A stretch of DNA of 64,000 nucleotides from Nocardioides pocheonensis (GTDB lineage: Bacteria; Actinomycetota; Actinomycetes; Propionibacteriales; Nocardioidaceae): contig NZ_RJSF01000044.1 in NCBI RefSeq assembly GCF_003725535.1, forward strand, positions 275,662 through 339,661. The letters are read 5' to 3'. Shown here one piece after another: positions 35,880 to 43,703 of this stretch (position 1 is the first letter of the stretch; every line of letters starts with the position of its first letter). The notes under the pieces were generated by a model, which searched no databases, was not told where the DNA came from, and worked only from the letters and a program-made list of their open reading frames with translations. The position numbers were made by a program, and so were the translations under genes.

Positions 35880-36200
35880 CTAGGGACGCCTCCTTGGTTC
35901 GGCACGCGGCCCGCGCTGACCGGAGCCTTTGCCGGAAACCCACGATGGCGCACCGGCGCACCAGGCGACATGTACGCGGAGACACAATCGGGCCGCCGAC
36001 CATGAGGCTCCTGACACCCTGTAGTCGTGGATTATCAGTGCCGCCTCGCAAACTGATCGTGCGCGGCCAACCCGGGTCGCCGTCGCCCTAGTCGCCTGGA
36101 GGCGAGCGCTTGGTATGCCGCGAACCCGAGCGCTTGGTATGCCGCGAACCGCTAGGGCTTGGTGCGTCTCGAATCGACCGTGCCGAGGCCGCGGAGTACG
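35880..36200. other. Leader of the unit 1 operon; no gene
   Basis: This stretch holds the ribosome site of the cyclase gene (minus strand) and presumably its promoter. I see no convincing promoter pair and no conserved ORF; minus-strand frames here are repetitive and look accidental. Confidence 0.5.
36103..36150. repeat. 24-bp tandem repeat near the right end of unit 1
   Basis: A 24-bp unit (CGAGCGCTTGGTATGCCGCG and four more bases) occurs exactly twice, at 36103-36126 and 36127-36150. A degenerate third copy (GCTTGGTGCGTCTCGAA) follows near 36157. It lies about 95 bp outside the palindrome of RE1. It could bind a regulator of the operon at 35879 or a recombination factor. Unit 2 lacks it. 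Confidence 0.75.
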
Positions 36201-36357
36201 GTGGTCTGAACCAGCCAGGGGCTGGTCCAACTGAAGATCGGCTGGTGCACCCCTGGGGTGCACGCCCCCGAGGCAACGGGAGGAAACCGGAGCCAACGGG
36301 AGCCTGGTTTCACGCTCAGGACGGCGGTTCGGGCGTGATCGAGCGTCGTGGTCCTAC
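36201..36357. other. Right end of unit 1 (RE1): palindrome and three 10-bp iterons
   Basis: This segment matches 47490-47646 closely. It has a perfect 9+1+9 palindrome GTGCACCCCTGGGGTGCAC at 36245-36263. Three consecutive 10-bp direct repeats follow at 36271-36300 (AGGCAACGGG, AGGAAACCGG, AGCCAACGGG), ending 58 bp from core B. Helically phased iterons beside an attachment core are typical of recombinase or excisionase arm sites. No ORF is present. Confidence 0.75.
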
Positions 36358-36385
36358 GGTTCAACTCCCCCCTCGCGCACGTGAG
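36358..36385 (+). repeat. Attachment core B, junction of unit 1 and unit 2
   Basis: This is an exact 28-base copy of the tRNA-Leu 3' end core at 18916-18943. The bases to its left (TCCTAC) differ from the tRNA, so no tRNA is encoded here. To its left are RE1 sequences, to its right the shared hairpin and LE2, as expected when two elements have inserted in tandem. Confidence 0.92.
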
Positions 36386-36630
36386 CGGCTTGGCCCCGGG
36401 TCCTCGGATCCGGGGCTTTGTCCATTTCGGGACCAGCTTCTTGAGCCGGCGGGCTGGAGAGCCTCCTATTGTTCGGTTGTCGCCGTTGCTGCGGCGCGGC
36501 CTCCTGAGGTGAGGTGCGGGCGCTTCTTCGGTCACCTATGTCGCAGCGCTGGCCTTGGGCGATCAATCCGCGGCAGGTTTTCGTCGGAGGATTTTCCAGG
36601 GTGCGGGGTCGTGCGCCCTCGGGGGTGCAC
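36386..36630. other. Left end of unit 2 (LE2): iterons and palindrome
   Basis: The layout is the same as LE1. CGGTTGTCGCCGTTGCTG at 36474-36491 holds two inverted iterons, 89 bp from core B. GTGCGCCC (36611-36618) and GGGTGCAC (36623-36630) form the palindrome about 226 bp away. The matching piece GGGCGATCAATCCGC is at 36557-36571. From 36631 to 36826 I see no gene; the next feature is the end of the LacI gene. Confidence 0.6.
36393..36416 (+). terminator. Hairpin beside attachment core B
   Basis: GCCCCGGGTCC (36393-36403) pairs with GGATCCGGGGC (36406-36416) with one G-T pair, followed by TTTG. It is the counterpart of the hairpin after tRNA-Leu. Confidence 0.6.
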
Positions 36631-36826
36631 GGGCCGGGCGGATCGAATGGCGTCACGGCGGATACAGCCTCGACGGACCTCGTCGATCACCGGGTGCATC
36701 GTTGCCCGTGCCAAGGACGGCGTTCGGCGGAACGCATTCAGATCGGGACCGAGGCCCGGAACGGACACCCGTGAGGAGCGGCTCGGTGCCCGCGCGGGCT
36801 TTTCCGCACGCTTTGTGGCGAACCCG

Positions 36827-37852
36827 TCAATTGCGTTGTGGGCGAGCCGGTCCGCTGGTGCCTCGGGACTTCAGGACTCCTTCGAAGAGCTTCTGAGTGT
36901 GTGGTCCGGCCTCGCCCTCGAGGCGCTTGATCAGCAATTCGACGCCGAGGCGACCCATCTCGCGCTCGTCTGCACTAACCGCGGTCATGGCCGGGGCGGA
37001 CATCAGGGCGGCCTGATCAGACATCGCGATCGCGACGACGGAAAGGTCGTCAGGGACACGCAGGCCGCGAGCGAGCGCGCCGGCCATGACTCCCGGCGCC
37101 GCTTGTTCATTGAAGGCGAGCACGCCGGTGAGCCGGGGATTCGCGTCGAGCAGACCGTTGATCAAGGCGCTTCCCGCAGTTGCAGTTGAGTCGCACGCGA
37201 CGGCCTCCAGCTCAAGCCCGAGCTCGGCGGCCACCCGTTCGGCCGCCTCCCGGGTCCGCACGGCTCCACCAAGCCCTGTCTCGACGACCGTCGCAGCCTG
37301 GTTGACCAGGGCGATGCTTCGATGGCCAAGGCCGGCGAGATGCTCCATCGCGACGCGGACGCAGTCGTCGAAATCGGTGTCCACCCAGTCCGCTTCGATC
37401 GCTCCGCCGGGGTGCCCGATCATGGCGAACGGGATGTCCGCGTCGTTGAGCACACTGATGCGCGGATCATCGAGGCGAACCTCCATGAGCAGCACTCCGT
37501 CGAGGAGCCCCTGCCCGACGAGAGCGCGCAGGGCGGCTAGCGACTGGGTCTCGGTGGTCCACAGCAGGAGGTGGTAATCCATCGACTGGGCGTGGTCGGA
37601 GGCGCCGAGTATGTAGCCGAGGCTGCTGATGTCGATCCCGCGGCCTCGACTGGGGAACACCAACGCGATGATCTTGCTCCGGCGCCCGCGCAGCCCTCGG
37701 GCAAAGGCGTTGGGCGTGTAGCGGAGCTCCTCCATCGCGGCCTCGATACGCGCACGCGTCTCGGCTGACACCGGCCGGGCGCCCGTGAGCACGTAGGAGA
37801 CCGTGCTCAGCGACACCCCCGCCTTGCGCGCAACGTCAGCCATCGTGTTCAC
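36827..37852 (-). CDS. LacI-family transcriptional regulator of the glucoside cassette
   Basis: The 341-aa repressor has an N-terminal helix-turn-helix (MADVARKAGVSLSTVSYVLTG) with hinge RYTPNAFARGLRG, and a periplasmic-binding-type sugar domain (VLAFNEQAAPGVMAGALARG, SVVAIAMSDQ). It is divergent from the sugar ABC genes. The intergenic region contains several CGAAACGTTT boxes overlapping a promoter, which are its probable operators. A di- or oligosaccharide inducer is expected. Confidence 0.92.
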   Translation of the reverse strand: MNTMADVARKAGVSLSTVSYVLTGARPVSAETRARIEAAMEELRYTPNAFARGLRGRRSKIIALVFPSRGRGIDISSLGYILGASDHAQSMDYHLLLWTTETQSLAALRALVGQGLLDGVLLMEVRLDDPRISVLNDADIPFAMIGHPGGAIEADWVDTDFDDCVRVAMEHLAGLGHRSIALVNQAATVVETGLGGAVRTREAAERVAAELGLELEAVACDSTATAGSALINGLLDANPRLTGVLAFNEQAAPGVMAGALARGLRVPDDLSVVAIAMSDQAALMSAPAMTAVSADEREMGRLGVELLIKRLEGEAGPHTQKLFEGVLKSRGTSGPARPQRN

Positions 37853-37926
37853 GTCGGTGGTTCGTCCCCTCGTCGGATGGCGCGATTCGAGTGCCGGTCC
37901 CTCGCGGCCCAGCGTTCGAGGTCCAA

Positions 37927-38027
37927 TCGTTTCGAACGACCCTACCGCAGGACTGTTGACAAGGCGTGACGCCGGTCACTACGTTGCTCGAAACGTTTAG
38001 TCGAAACGTTTGGACACATCGTTTCGA
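37927..38027 (+). promoter_or_regulatory. Promoter and LacI-type operators of the glucoside cassette
   Basis: TTGACA (37956-37961) and TACGTT (37980-37985) with 18-base spacing form a strong promoter for the rightward genes. CGAAACGTTT occurs at 37989-37998 and 38002-38011, a direct 13-base step just after the -10. CGTTTCGA lies at 38020-38027 and the palindromic TCGTTTCGAACGA at 37927-37939. LacI-family operators with a central CG and this form are common, so repression by the divergent LacI protein is likely, including self-control. Confidence 0.75.
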
Positions 38028-38074
38028 ATGGCAGGTCGGGATGTCGATTCGAAGCCGTCAACAGGAGGACGAAC

Positions 38075-39382
38075 ATGTTCAGGAGGATTCGGCGGGGCCG
38101 TACCCTCGCGCTCGCACTTGGCGCTGCCTCGGTGCTGGCCTTGGCGGCCTGTGGTGGCGGGAGCGGAGCCAGTGCGAGCGGCAAGACGTTCACGGTGTGG
38201 TGGTACGAGGACGCCGGGAACCCTCAGGATGCGGCCTGGCAGGACGCGCTGAAGGACTTCAAGGCGGCGCACCCCAACGTGAAGGTTCACTTCGAGCGGA
38301 AGGTCTGGCAGCAGATCCAGGATGCCGGGGCGATGATCCTGAACTCCAAGGACGCGCCCGACCTCCTCGAGTACAACAAGGGCAACGCCACCGCCGGCGC
38401 GGTGTCGTCCAAGGGCCTGCTCACCGACCTCACCTCGGAGGCGTCAAGTCAGGGCTGGGACAAGATCGCCGGATCTGCGCTGACCGTCGGCACCTACAAC
38501 AGCAAGGGCCTGATGGGTCCGGGGAAGCTGTACGGCATCCCGTCGTACGGCGAGTACGTCAGCTTCGCCTACAACGAGGACATGTTCGCCAAGTACGGCG
38601 TGAAGGTGCCGACGACCATGGACGAGCTCGACGCGGCCTTCGCGAAGTTCAAGTCCGAGGGGATCACACCGCTCGCAGAGAGCGCCGCTGATTACCCGGC
38701 GCAGCACCTGCTCTGGGGCCTGGCGCTGTCGTACGCGGACCATGGCTGGTTGAACGGCTACTTCGGCCTGAAGGCGCCGCTCGACACCAGCTCGGACAGC
38801 CCGCTGACCAAGGCGGCTGAGACGATCGCGGACTGGACTGCGAAGGGCTACATCGACAAGAAGTCGAGCGGCATGAAGCCGGAGGACGCTTGGTCGTTGT
38901 TCCGCAGCGGGAAGGCACCGATCACGTACGCCGGCACCTGGATGGCAGGCGACTTCCGGGACAACATCAAGTCGTTCAAGTGGGGCCAGTTCCTGATGCC
39001 CGGCTCCGGGATCAATCCCGGTTCCGGCGGCAACATCTGGGTCGTTCCCACGAAGGCCGACAACAAGGACCTGGCCTACGACTTCATCGGTCTGACCCTG
39101 GACAAGAAGCGCCAGGACCTCATGGCCAACGCGGGCGGCGTTGCGCTTCACGCGGATCCCGCCGACGTGAGCGACCCGACCGGCAAGATGGTGAACCAGA
39201 CCTTCTCCCAGCTGGTGTCCTCCGATGGCCTCGGGCTCTACGGCGACTGGCCAGTGCCGAACTTCTACCAGGTGATCCAGTCGAACACCCAGACCCTCGT
39301 GGCCGGGCGTCAGACCCCTGACGAGTTCATGAAGCAGCTCAAGACGGCGTACGACCAGGTGCAATCCACCGTGGGTGGTTGA
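38075..39382 (+). CDS. Sugar ABC transporter substrate-binding lipoprotein
   Basis: The 435-aa family 1 solute-binding lipoprotein has a signal and lipobox LALAACGGG (Cys near residue 26). The binding domain shows TVWWYEDAGNPQDAAWQDALKDF-like start, GKLYGIPSYGEYVSFAYNEDMF and AGTWMAGDF. It captures the saccharide fed to the two permeases downstream. No ATPase gene is in unit 2, so a shared MsiK-type ATPase elsewhere probably powers it, as is usual in actinobacteria. Confidence 0.93.
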   Translation: MFRRIRRGRTLALALGAASVLALAACGGGSGASASGKTFTVWWYEDAGNPQDAAWQDALKDFKAAHPNVKVHFERKVWQQIQDAGAMILNSKDAPDLLEYNKGNATAGAVSSKGLLTDLTSEASSQGWDKIAGSALTVGTYNSKGLMGPGKLYGIPSYGEYVSFAYNEDMFAKYGVKVPTTMDELDAAFAKFKSEGITPLAESAADYPAQHLLWGLALSYADHGWLNGYFGLKAPLDTSSDSPLTKAAETIADWTAKGYIDKKSSGMKPEDAWSLFRSGKAPITYAGTWMAGDFRDNIKSFKWGQFLMPGSGINPGSGGNIWVVPTKADNKDLAYDFIGLTLDKKRQDLMANAGGVALHADPADVSDPTGKMVNQTFSQLVSSDGLGLYGDWPVPNFYQVIQSNTQTLVAGRQTPDEFMKQLKTAYDQVQSTVGG

Positions 39383-39536
39383 CGCTCGCCACGACCGGGA
39401 ACGCCCCGCGCATCCACACGACGGATCGCAGCGGACGTTCTCAGAGGACGGGGACTGCTCCAAGCTCCCAATCCGGACCACTCCGGTGAGCGGTCCCCGT
39501 CCTTCCCTCTCCAGCCATCCGTCACGAAGGACAGCC

Positions 39537-40469
39537 ATGACCACCACTGCCACGATCGCTCGCGGAGCCGGCCGAGTCTCTCCACTGTCCCGGCAGGCGC
39601 GGAAGGGCTACCTGCGTTACCTGCTCCCGGGCGCCGTCGGGTTCCTCGCCGTCGTGTTCGTGCCGTTCCTGATGAACATCGGCATCAGCTTCACGAACTG
39701 GTCCGGCGTTGGCAGTCCGACGTTTGTCGGCCTCGAGAACTACCGGCGTCTCATGCGCGACCACTTCTTCTGGTCCGCTTTCGAGCACAGCATCTGGTTC
39801 ATCGTGGCGATGGCAATCGTGCCGACTGTCTTGGGCCTCTTCCTGGCCGCGGTCCTGTTCGACTACATCGAGCCCCGCTTCGGGCAGCGCGTCTCCAGTG
39901 TTCTGCGCGCCGGCTTCTACCTGCCGCAGGTTTTGCCGGTCGCTGTCGCGGGCGTTGTCTGGGGATGGATTCTCAACCCGTACGGCGCGATCAATGCGGC
40001 TCTGCAGCAGCTCGGGATCGACGATCCGCCGAACTGGCTCGGTGACTCTCGCTGGGCCCTGCCGTCGGTCATGTTGGTCCTGGTGTGGATGCAGCTGGGG
40101 TACGGACTGGTCATCTTCATGGCAGGGATGGCCCGCATCGATCCGCAATACCACGAAGCCGCGGAGCTCGACGGCGCCTCCTGGTTCGCTCGATTCAGAC
40201 ACGTCACGGTTCCCCACCTGCGACCGGAGGTCTTCGTCGTGCTGCTCACCACGGCGATCGCCGCCTTGAAGGTGTTCGGGCCGGTGTACGTGCTGACCAA
40301 GGGCGGTCCCGGCAACGCGACGAATGTCCCGTCCTACTACTCCTACTCGAACTTCTTCGGCTCCCTGCAGGTCGGCTACGGCGCTGCCGTCGCGACGATC
40401 CTGACCCTCGTCGTGATCGCCATGGCCATCGTGTTCATCCGGATCCAGTCCAAGAACGAAGGGGTGTAG
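39537..40469 (+). CDS. Sugar ABC transporter permease (MalF/UgpA type)
   Basis: The 310-aa permease has six spans and the EAA loop EAAELDGASWFARFRHVTVPHL. The ATG at 39537 has GAAGGA about 7 bases upstream. A 154-base gap with no gene separates it from the binding protein. It forms the channel with the next gene. Confidence 0.92.
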   Translation: MTTTATIARGAGRVSPLSRQARKGYLRYLLPGAVGFLAVVFVPFLMNIGISFTNWSGVGSPTFVGLENYRRLMRDHFFWSAFEHSIWFIVAMAIVPTVLGLFLAAVLFDYIEPRFGQRVSSVLRAGFYLPQVLPVAVAGVVWGWILNPYGAINAALQQLGIDDPPNWLGDSRWALPSVMLVLVWMQLGYGLVIFMAGMARIDPQYHEAAELDGASWFARFRHVTVPHLRPEVFVVLLTTAIAALKVFGPVYVLTKGGPGNATNVPSYYSYSNFFGSLQVGYGAAVATILTLVVIAMAIVFIRIQSKNEGV

Positions 40470-40474
40470 CAGCC

Positions 40475-41404
40475 ATGACGCTCACCAAGGAGGCGCGCAC
40501 CGTCACCATCGGCAGTCCACGCGTAGGGCGCAGAGCGCGTACTGGCTCGAGCCCCAAGCGCGCGGGCAGCGGCTCGCGCCATCGCCGCGGAGCGACCCGT
40601 TGGGTCACCCTGGGACTGCTCGCACTCGCCGCCGTCCTCGCACTGTTTCCGTTCATCCTGGCCGCCGTCAACGCGGTCAAAACGGCTGGCGACTATGCCG
40701 CACACGGTCCGCTGGCGATGCCCCACTCGTTCGACCTCAATGGCATCAAGACCTTCTGGCAGAACGTCGACTACACGAACAAGCTCACCAACAGCATCAT
40801 CATCAGCGGCTCGGTCGCCGTCGTCGGGACGCTGATCAGCTTGTTCAATGCCTACGCGCTGGGCATCGGGAAGGTCAGGGCACGACGATCACTCCTGCTG
40901 CTGCTGCTCCTTGCCACGACGGTTCCACAAGAAGCGCTCATCTACCCGCTGTACTACATGGCGAACAACACGGGCCTGTACAACACCAAGCTCGTCGTCA
41001 TCATCATCAGCTCCGTGATGTCGAGCGCGTTCGGCACCTACCTGATCGCCTCCACGCTTTCTGAGTTCCCCCGGGGGGTCTTGGAGGCGGCCCGGATCGA
41101 CGGAGCGAACCGCTGGCAGGTCCTGCGCATGATCGTTGTGCCGATCATCTGGCCCACCCTGACGGTCCTCATGACGTTCTTCTTCATCTGGACCTGGAAC
41201 GACTTCTTCCTTCCGCTGATCATGCTGCCCTCGAATGACAACCAGACGGTCTCCGTAGCCATGGGCAGCCTTCAGGGGCAGTACACGAGCTCGCCCACAG
41301 GCCTGGCCGCAGCGTCGTTGATGGGTCTCCTCCCCGCGGTCGCGTTCTTCCTGATCTTCCAGCGAACGTTGACGCGAGGAGCCGTGGCCGGCGCCGTCAA
41401 GTGA
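40475..41404 (+). CDS. Sugar ABC transporter permease (MalG/UgpE type)
   Basis: The 309-aa permease has six spans and the EAA loop EAARIDGANRWQVLRMIVVPI. The N-terminus is a long basic tail (PRVGRRARTGSSPKRAGSGS). It starts 5 bases after the first permease. GTG of the glycosidase follows 40 bases after its stop. Confidence 0.92.
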   Translation: MTLTKEARTVTIGSPRVGRRARTGSSPKRAGSGSRHRRGATRWVTLGLLALAAVLALFPFILAAVNAVKTAGDYAAHGPLAMPHSFDLNGIKTFWQNVDYTNKLTNSIIISGSVAVVGTLISLFNAYALGIGKVRARRSLLLLLLLATTVPQEALIYPLYYMANNTGLYNTKLVVIIISSVMSSAFGTYLIASTLSEFPRGVLEAARIDGANRWQVLRMIVVPIIWPTLTVLMTFFFIWTWNDFFLPLIMLPSNDNQTVSVAMGSLQGQYTSSPTGLAAASLMGLLPAVAFFLIFQRTLTRGAVAGAVK

Positions 41405-41444
41405 TCGCTTCAACCTCCCTCGAATACCAGAAAGGCACCACAAC

Positions 41445-43127
41445 GTGGCCCAGCCCACACCAGCCCACACCTCTCTTCACGACCAAGACCCGGACGCCTG
41501 GTGGCGCACGGCGGCGGTGTACCAGGTCTACATCCGCTCGTTCGCGGATGGGGATGGTGATGGGATCGGCGACATCGCGGGATTGCGTGCCCGGCTGCCC
41601 TATCTGGCTGAACTCGGCGTGGACGCGCTCTGGATCAACCCGTGGTACCCGTCGCCTCAGGCGGATGCGGGTTACGACGTCGCCGACTACCGCGGCATTG
41701 AACCGACGTACGGGACCCTTGCCGAGGCGGAGGCCCTGATCGACGAGGCGCATGCAGCGAACCTGCGGGTGATCCTCGACATCGTTCCCAACCACACGTC
41801 TTCCGCACACCGCTGGTTCCAGACGGCGCTTGCGGGTGATCAGGCCGCCCGGGCGCGGTACATCTTCAGGCCAGGCCGCGGCGAGCGCGGCGAGTTTCCT
41901 CCCAACGACTGGCACAGCCAGTTCGGCGGGCCCGCATGGACCCGGGTGTCCGATTCATACGGAACCCCAGGCGAGTGGTACCTGCACCTGTTCGCACCCG
42001 ATCAGCCAGATCTCAACTGGGAGAACGGAGAGGTTCGCGACGAGTTCGAGGACGTCCTCCGGTTCTGGTTCGACCGAGGCGTCGACGGATTCCGCATCGA
42101 TGTGGCACACGGGCTGAGCAAGACCCCAGGACTCCCGGACGCCGGCCTCCGCGATCGCGGTGCCCTCGACACAGCGGCGCATCCGGCCTGGGACCACGAC
42201 GACGTGCACGAGATCTATCGCAGCTGGCGCAAGATCGCGGACTCATACGCTCCGCCGCGAATCTTCGTCGCCGAGTCATGGGTGCCCACGAGCGAACGTC
42301 TGGCCCGGTACCTGCGTCCCGACGAGCTGCACCTCGCCTTCCAGTTCGACTTCCTGCAGGCACCTTTCCGCGCGGACCACCTGCGCGCGATCGCCGATGA
42401 GGCCATGAATGCCGTCGCCGACGTCAGCGCTCCCAGCACCTGGGTGCTGTCCAACCACGACGTCGTCCGGCACGTGACCCGCTATGCCCGAACCCAACCC
42501 GACCACCTCGTCGACAGGGTCTGGGAGCAACAGCGGTGGGCGACAGAGACACCCGACCTGGAGCTCGGGGTGCGCCGGGCCCGCGCGGCTCTCATGATGG
42601 TGCTCGCACTTCCCGGCAGCGCGTACCTGTACCAGGGCGAGGAACTGGGACTTCCCGAAGTTGAGCACATCCCAAGCGACCGACGGCAGGATCCCGTCTT
42701 TGAGCAATCGGGCAGGGCGCTCCCTGGGCGCGACGGCTGTCGCGTTCCGCTGCCGTGGGTGGGTTCCGCGCCCTCCTACGGGTTCAGCGCAGCAGATGCG
42801 GCGGCCGAGCCTTGGCTTCCCCAACCGGGCGACTGGGGACCTCTCACGGTGGCAGCCCAGGACCAGGACCCCGCCTCGACCTTGGGGCTGTATCGGGAGT
42901 GCCTGCGCCTACGCCGACAGGTCCTGCTGAGCAAGCCCTTCGCGTGGGTTGACTCCCCGAAGGAAACGCTGGCGTTCCGTCGGGGCGACGTCGAGTGCTG
43001 GCTCAACAGCGGTGCCGAGGTCGTACGGCTGCCGGCCGGGAACGTCCTCCTGAGATCCACGCCGGAGGGCGAAGACGGCGTGTTGCCCCCGAACTCGGCG
43101 GCGTGGGTGATGACGGTTGTCCCGTGA
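41445..43127 (+). CDS. GH13 alpha-glucosidase
   Basis: The 560-aa glycoside hydrolase family 13 enzyme has the four conserved regions: DIVPNHTS, GFRIDVAHG (nucleophile Asp), IFVAESWV (acid/base Glu) and LSNHDVVRH (Asp). The loop EHIPSDRRQDPVFEQSG fits oligo-alpha-glucosidases such as maltase, isomaltase or trehalulose hydrolases. No signal peptide, so it acts on imported sugar in the cytoplasm. GTG start at 41445 with GAAAGG upstream. Confidence 0.93.
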   Translation: MAQPTPAHTSLHDQDPDAWWRTAAVYQVYIRSFADGDGDGIGDIAGLRARLPYLAELGVDALWINPWYPSPQADAGYDVADYRGIEPTYGTLAEAEALIDEAHAANLRVILDIVPNHTSSAHRWFQTALAGDQAARARYIFRPGRGERGEFPPNDWHSQFGGPAWTRVSDSYGTPGEWYLHLFAPDQPDLNWENGEVRDEFEDVLRFWFDRGVDGFRIDVAHGLSKTPGLPDAGLRDRGALDTAAHPAWDHDDVHEIYRSWRKIADSYAPPRIFVAESWVPTSERLARYLRPDELHLAFQFDFLQAPFRADHLRAIADEAMNAVADVSAPSTWVLSNHDVVRHVTRYARTQPDHLVDRVWEQQRWATETPDLELGVRRARAALMMVLALPGSAYLYQGEELGLPEVEHIPSDRRQDPVFEQSGRALPGRDGCRVPLPWVGSAPSYGFSAADAAAEPWLPQPGDWGPLTVAAQDQDPASTLGLYRECLRLRRQVLLSKPFAWVDSPKETLAFRRGDVECWLNSGAEVVRLPAGNVLLRSTPEGEDGVLPPNSAAWVMTVVP

Positions 43128-43299
43128 CGGGGTCGCTCACGAACAGTCCCGAGCATGTGCCGGAGGCGCCGCTCGGGCAGACGCCGACGCTCAAACACCG
43201 GCAGGGCGTTGCTTGGTATCCGACCCTCAGGAGGATCAGATGAGGCACGAATCACGATGGGGCCCGGACCGTTTGATCGCATCGACCGGCTCTCTTCGA

Positions 43300-43488
43300 A
43301 TGGCTCCGGTCACGATGAAGGACGTCGCGGCCGCGGCCGGCGTCAGCATCAAGACTGTTTCTCGCGTCGTCAACGGTGAGGACCAGGTGAGTCCCGGAAC
43401 CAGGCAGGTTGTCGAGGACGCGGTCCTGCGCCTTGGGTATGTGAGGAATGAACACGCAGCCGCTCTCCGGCGCACGGTGGACCGGTAG
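43300..43488 (+). pseudogene. Truncated LacI-family regulator (DNA-binding part only)
   Basis: The frame from ATG 43300 encodes a normal LacI headpiece (VTMKDVAAAAGVSIKTVSRV, GYVRNEHAAALRR) and then stops at 62 aa. The sugar-binding domain is absent; after the stop no matching frame continues. It is a broken regulator left between the GH13 and GH3 genes. It could still bind DNA weakly, but LacI headpieces need the rest for dimerisation. The bases 43489-43703 hold no convincing gene, only a minus-strand open frame of uncertain meaning. Confidence 0.8.
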
Positions 43489-43703
43489 GCATGGCCGTTG
43501 TTGATCACCGCGGACCGCACCGTGCGACCGCTGCCGTTGGAGACGGGGGTGTTCTCGTCCCCCGGCTGCTGAGACACCACCCCGCGCGGGACCACGAGAG
43601 CGCCGAGCTCGGACCGGGCCGGTGACGATGTTCACGATGGAGGCGCGCGCGGGTCCCGGCGTAGCGGCACCACGACCAGGACGATGTGAACCTCAGGAGA
43701 AGC

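Noticed and set aside
36351-36385. A second tRNA-Leu at attachment copy B (and likewise at copy C)
   Set aside because: Only the 3' T-arm and acceptor strand are present; there is no 5' acceptor, D-arm or anticodon, so these are attachment repeats and not tRNA genes.
43489-43640. Minus-strand gene between the LacI fragment and GH3
   Set aside because: The frame is open but has no ribosome site, no recognisable domain, and overlaps the LacI headpiece; left unannotated.
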